Below, piece after piece: positions 5,501 to 6,765 of a stretch of 6,765 nt of DNA. A program made the translations under genes and the position numbers. Below the pieces are notes generated by a model. The model had not been told where the DNA came from. It worked only from the letters and a program-made list of their open reading frames with translations, and made no database searches. This DNA is from Victivallis vadensis (GTDB lineage: Bacteria > Verrucomicrobiota > Lentisphaeria > Victivallales > GWF2-50-93), in assembly GCA_020718525.1 (NCBI GenBank), contig DYRX01000238.1, positions 1 to 6,765 on the forward strand, given 5' to 3'. Each line of letters starts with the position of its first letter. The first letter of the stretch is position 1.

Positions 5501-6765
5501 TTCAGCAGGAGAGGCGATGACTGGAATGTCCTCGCCAGTTTTGACGTTGTGACCGCCGGGAAGCGGAGTCATCGAGCCGCCTTCTGCAGGCTCTACAGCG
5601 CAATTGAGCTTGACATCTCTTGGAATTTCCGCGAAATTCGCAACAATGGCGCCGGTTCCACCGAGAGTGACATCGGTCTGCGGCAATGCAGTATCTGTGA
5701 TTTTGGCACTTCCCGAGAAAGTCCAATTGACAAATTTCCAGCCGGGATTTGCTTCGGCAGAAACGGGAGCAGGCACGTTTTTGAGGACGTTGACGACACC
5801 CGGTGCCGGCGTTGTCTTTCCGGAGAGGGGAGGGGAGATGGATATTGTGAGCATTGCAGTGTCAGGAATCTCGCTTGAGAACGCGGCAGTGGCTGTGTCG
5901 TTTTCCGACAATGTCACAGCGGTTTTCATCATGTTTGCATTTGCGAATTTCGCAGATTTCAGGGCGGTCCAGCCGTTGAAGAAGTATCCTGTCGCCGGAA
6001 TCGCCTCGATTTCATAGGGGGCGCCAGCGGAGACAAGGACAGTTGTGCCGCTTGCAGGTACTGTGCTTCCTCCGTCCGAAGGCAGGGCGATCGCCATCAA
6101 TTCAAATTTAGGGGCGGCTAGCACTGTGAATGAAGCGTCGCTCAAGTCGGCGATGTCCGGGCGTGGCGCCAGGAAGATTTTTATCGTGTAATCGTTTCCG
6201 GGCTCGATGTTTTCGCCCGGCTTCCACTGCAAGGCTCCGGAATTGGGAGCGGATTCGGCGATCGAGACGAGTTTTTGCGAAGCCTTAAGCAGGTCTATGC
6301 TGACGTTGTCTCCGGGTAGCATGCCCTCGGAGCTCCATTTCACTTCGTAGGGGGTATTTTGTGTCCAGGTTTCGCCGCCGTTTGGCGAAATGATCTGGAG
6401 AGCAGGATTTTTTATGGCGAAATCCGCATCGCTCTCGTCGGAGTTTGCCGGGACCGAAGCATTGCTGAGCTTGATTTTGAAATCGGCTCCCAGCTTCTGG
6501 TCGAGCGGGATCTGCCAGAGGAATGCTCCGGTGTTTTCTGCCTGCTCTGCAATCAGCGCATCGGGAGCGCCAGACTTCAGCAGTTCGATTTTGATCTTGT
6601 CTTTGCCGGGCATTTTCCATGCAATCTGATAGGCGGTGCCGGTGTAGAGACTTTCGCCGCCGACGGGAGAGAGCAGTTGTGGCACCGGTGGCAGTGGAAC
6701 AACGATGAGCTCAATGTCATCAACTGCGATGTCAGCGTTGTCGTTGGCAACGATATGAAAAGATA
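2561..6765 (-). CDS. Giant extracellular repeat protein (Kre9/Knh1-like and InlB-B-like domains), 5' partial
   Basis: The frame stays open to the right edge. A GTG at 6685 could be taken as a start, but the 26 whole codons before it read as protein (FHIVANDNADIAVDDIELIV), with an AVDDIEL strand typical of the end of a carbohydrate-binding beta-sandwich, so the true start lies outside the window. Counting residues from that GTG as 1: Kre9/Knh1-like domains at 2-91 and 95-189 ('SPNGGE.W ... W ... SDASF.I'), nine InlB-B-like units at 195-892, a third Kre9-like domain at 900-989, a tenth unit at 994-1068, and a duplicated C-terminal module at 1072-1374. The visible part is rich in Ala, Ser, Thr and Gly, has few cysteines and no membrane segment. 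These domain types are known from secreted and cell-surface proteins. No LPXTG, PEP-CTERM or clear sorting tail is seen; the protein ends ITLSYPKK. It is probably an adhesin or substrate-contacting surface protein, but its ligand cannot be read from sequence. It is the first visible gene of the operon with uxaC. Confidence 0.92.
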   Translation of the reverse strand, partial: SFHIVANDNADIAVDDIELIVVPLPPVPQLLSPVGGESLYTGTAYQIAWKMPGKDKIKIELLKSGAPDALIAEQAENTGAFLWQIPLDQKLGADFKIKLSNASVPANSDESDADFAIKNPALQIISPNGGETWTQNTPYEVKWSSEGMLPGDNVSIDLLKASQKLVSIAESAPNSGALQWKPGENIEPGNDYTIKIFLAPRPDIADLSDASFTVLAAPKFELMAIALPSDGGSTVPASGTTVLVSAGAPYEIEAIPATGYFFNGWTALKSAKFANANMMKTAVTLSENDTATAAFSSEIPDTAMLTISISPPLSGKTTPAPGVVNVLKNVPAPVSAEANPGWKFVNWTFSGSAKITDTALPQTDVTLGGTGAIVANFAEIPRDVKLNCAVEPAEGGSMTPLPGGHNVKTGEDIPVIASPAESYYFTGWTQIDGARVKDASSASTSVKMNADGKVVANFSKSEPASKNLTIVVGGNGETEPATGNYSIKVGVTQQIKASPKPGSVFKEWQVIGGTVADLKAPLTTVLFNDDTILTAKFENGSSTLTMAVMPEKGGSTAPAVGTQTFENNSMQNISAKENIGFMFMNWTIVGAATIIDAKLPSTSIVLTGDASAIANFAPIAPKADLTMAVNPAEAGTTLPALGTSIVDTAVEFEISASPSPGFVFTGWSATEKAVLTDAAKPSTKALTTGDATITANFETAAPVNFEISSNPSSSGSTQPQTGTHKLTPGIKHPIKAVAAESFVFSSWTASGGAVITNPLVSETEVILDADGSAVANFEIYVPKYKLTVVGGSGSGLYAEAMQVPVVADPAPDGMSFDSWSGDIANISNPIAYSTNIIMPKQDIQITANYKKIFYTLTVVKGSGGGSYSPNAQVQIVAESIEGKEFFSWSVSGSSELADKSASSTTCTVKGNSTVTANYVDVGGGSSIVVASPNGGESLLQASTHEIAWISKNLEGNVKVELYQNGVFSQVLSASEGNDGAYAWTVPASSGDGYKIKISSLDGKSSDYSDASFAIVGSASVKLKMVCDGADQGETSPSVGIHTVQANTSIEILAVPEAGYKFARWEGDSNVSITDKTSESSFAIPIADCTVTAVFRLDYKIGDFGKVKIKLDSAKTNSDSILITKSEVPDDVGTDDFSVDKFHFKLVVDDFSVELNRGIEKLKDTGTLKKAGKKEVYVYKPNEGQAAVSLILSLGDPAKGKKPFYSIKVSKVQAFSKIDSSDGLDIFFSVGDKLFGDNIDLDESMQWSFVSPMNTSESIETDGTQANPFTIQKASGKSSNFAQGKDAFSIVSATIEKIDFDLTDSVSISIDERVEIIENLVAASADKKIFKAKGQTADLAKYALLLDFGSGLWSFRLGAANDLAEEIYENDGVDIILQVGDYESGLRLNGSRKITLSYPKK
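2564..2965 (-). repeat. C-terminal module, copy B (residues 1241-1374 of the surface protein)
   Basis: The second copy of a beta-rich module. The pattern is an FSI strand at 1261, alternating hydrophobic strands (KIDFDL, SVSISI), then NDGVDIILQVGD at 1343-1354 and a final strand to the C-terminus. The distance from the FSI strand to the DG motif is about 83 residues, against about 85 in copy A. Similarity to copy A is at protein level only. No named family is recognised with confidence, though modules of this style are common at the ends of large secreted proteins of Lentisphaerota and Planctomycetes. Confidence 0.6.
3011..3472 (-). repeat. C-terminal module, copy A (residues 1072-1225 of the surface protein)
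   Basis: The first copy of the C-terminal module, following the tenth InlB-B-like unit. It shows FSVDKFHFKL at 1110-1119, DDFSVEL at 1122-1128, a VYVYKP strand at 1149-1154 and SSDGLDIFFSVGD at 1193-1205. The last of these aligns with NDGVDIILQVGD of copy B. Lysine and aspartate are more frequent here than in the upstream repeats, which points to a different domain origin. Confidence 0.6.
3482..3706 (-). repeat. InlB-B-like unit 10, separated from the main array
   Basis: Residues 994-1068 show the same pattern as the main array: a K.KM strand, GETSPSVGIH, AVPEAGYKFARWEG with W1038, and a terminal VTAVF. It stands alone after the third Kre9-like domain. This arrangement suggests domain shuffling or an insertion into an older run of repeats. 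Confidence 0.8.
3719..3988 (-). repeat. Kre9/Knh1-like domain 3 of the surface protein
   Basis: Residues 900-989 begin with ASPNGGESL, have EIAW (W922), a VKVELYQ strand, YAWTVP (W957), and end SDYSDASFAIV. This is the same order as domains 1 and 2. Domains of this type (PF10342-like) are small immunoglobulin-like beta sandwiches common in bacterial secreted proteins. Confidence 0.8.
4010..6103 (-). repeat. Array of nine InlB-B-like (Flg_new-type) protein repeats
   Basis: Nine units at residues 195-269, 277-351, 357-432, 441-511, 516-590, 597-671, 677-751, 757-823 and 828-892. Each has an opening hydrophobic strand, usually a G.T.P..G turn, an A.P..G..F..W core, and a closing ANF/ANY-like strand. 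The core tryptophans fall at 239, 321, 402, 482, 560, 641, 721, 793 and 862, a period of 78-82 residues for the first seven and about 70 for the last two, which lack the 'T.P..G' turn. Repeats of this type (divergent InlB B-repeat, PF18998/PF09479-like) are beta-grasp-like modules of surface proteins and are thought to act as stalks or adhesion modules. The similarity is at protein level; the DNA is strongly diverged between units. Confidence 0.88.
6119..6403 (-). repeat. Kre9/Knh1-like domain 2 of the surface protein
   Basis: Residues 95-189 run ALQIISPNGGETW, YEVKW (W117), a VSIDLLKA strand, ALQW (W154), a YTIKI strand and a closing DLSDASFTV. This is the clearest of the three copies and matches the 'SPNGGE.W..G....I.W' pattern well. 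It is followed directly by the first InlB-B-like unit. Confidence 0.82.
6413..6682 (-). repeat. Kre9/Knh1-like domain 1 of the surface protein
   Basis: Residues 2-91 run LLSPVGGESLYTG, YQIAW (W23), a IKIELLKS strand, FLWQIP (W57), a FKIKL strand and a closing SDESDADFAIK. A proline-rich linker, VVPLPPVPQ, joins it to the preceding domain that runs off the window. The linker supports a true domain boundary here. Confidence 0.8.

Noticed and set aside
4010..6103. CRISPR array or DNA-level tandem repeat
   Set aside because: The periodicity is in the encoded protein (about 80 residues). The DNA of the units differs strongly, and there are no short identical repeats with spacers.

Overview
The window is accessory or surface-protein DNA from a Gram-negative-like bacterium, most plausibly of the Planctomycetes-Verrucomicrobia-Lentisphaerota (PVC) group. 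Three things suggest this: the tail of a prepilin-like protein with an H-x-DGH motif of the kind abundant in Lentisphaerota and Planctomycetes, a very large secreted repeat protein with a C-terminal beta-rich duplicated module, and roughly balanced base composition. The taxonomic call is inference and is only moderately supported.

Layout, left to right. Positions 2-160 (+) are the last 52 codons of a prepilin-like gene that begins outside the window. Positions 161-266 are a convergent intergenic gap. This gap holds a striking 78-base inverted repeat (191-268) whose outer end matches the GG..CTGTTGCAAA core of IS6-type insertion-sequence ends. It lacks a U-tract on either side, so it looks more like a miniature transposable element or solo repeat than an ordinary terminator, and it supplies the stop codon of the gene to its right. 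Everything else is one minus-strand block of three tightly packed genes, read from right to left: a giant surface protein (from beyond 6765 to 2561), uronate isomerase uxaC (2544-1177), and an AAC(3)-family N-acetyltransferase (1172-267). The gaps are only 16 and 4 bases, so the three are probably co-transcribed and the last is probably translationally coupled to uxaC.

The giant protein is open through the right edge of the window. Its visible part, about 1400 residues, contains the end of an upstream beta-sandwich-like domain, two Kre9/Knh1-like beta domains, nine InlB-B-like repeats, a third Kre9/Knh1-like domain, a tenth InlB-B-like repeat, and two copies of a ~110-150 residue C-terminal module. 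It looks like an extracellular adhesin or substrate-contacting protein. UxaC converts glucuronate/galacturonate to fructuronate/tagaturonate, the entry step of uronic acid catabolism. The acetyltransferase resembles sugar-modifying members of the AAC(3) fold family more than drug-resistance enzymes. A theme of polysaccharide contact followed by uronate use is possible, but rests only on gene order. No RNA genes, CRISPR array, complete insertion sequence or origin were seen.
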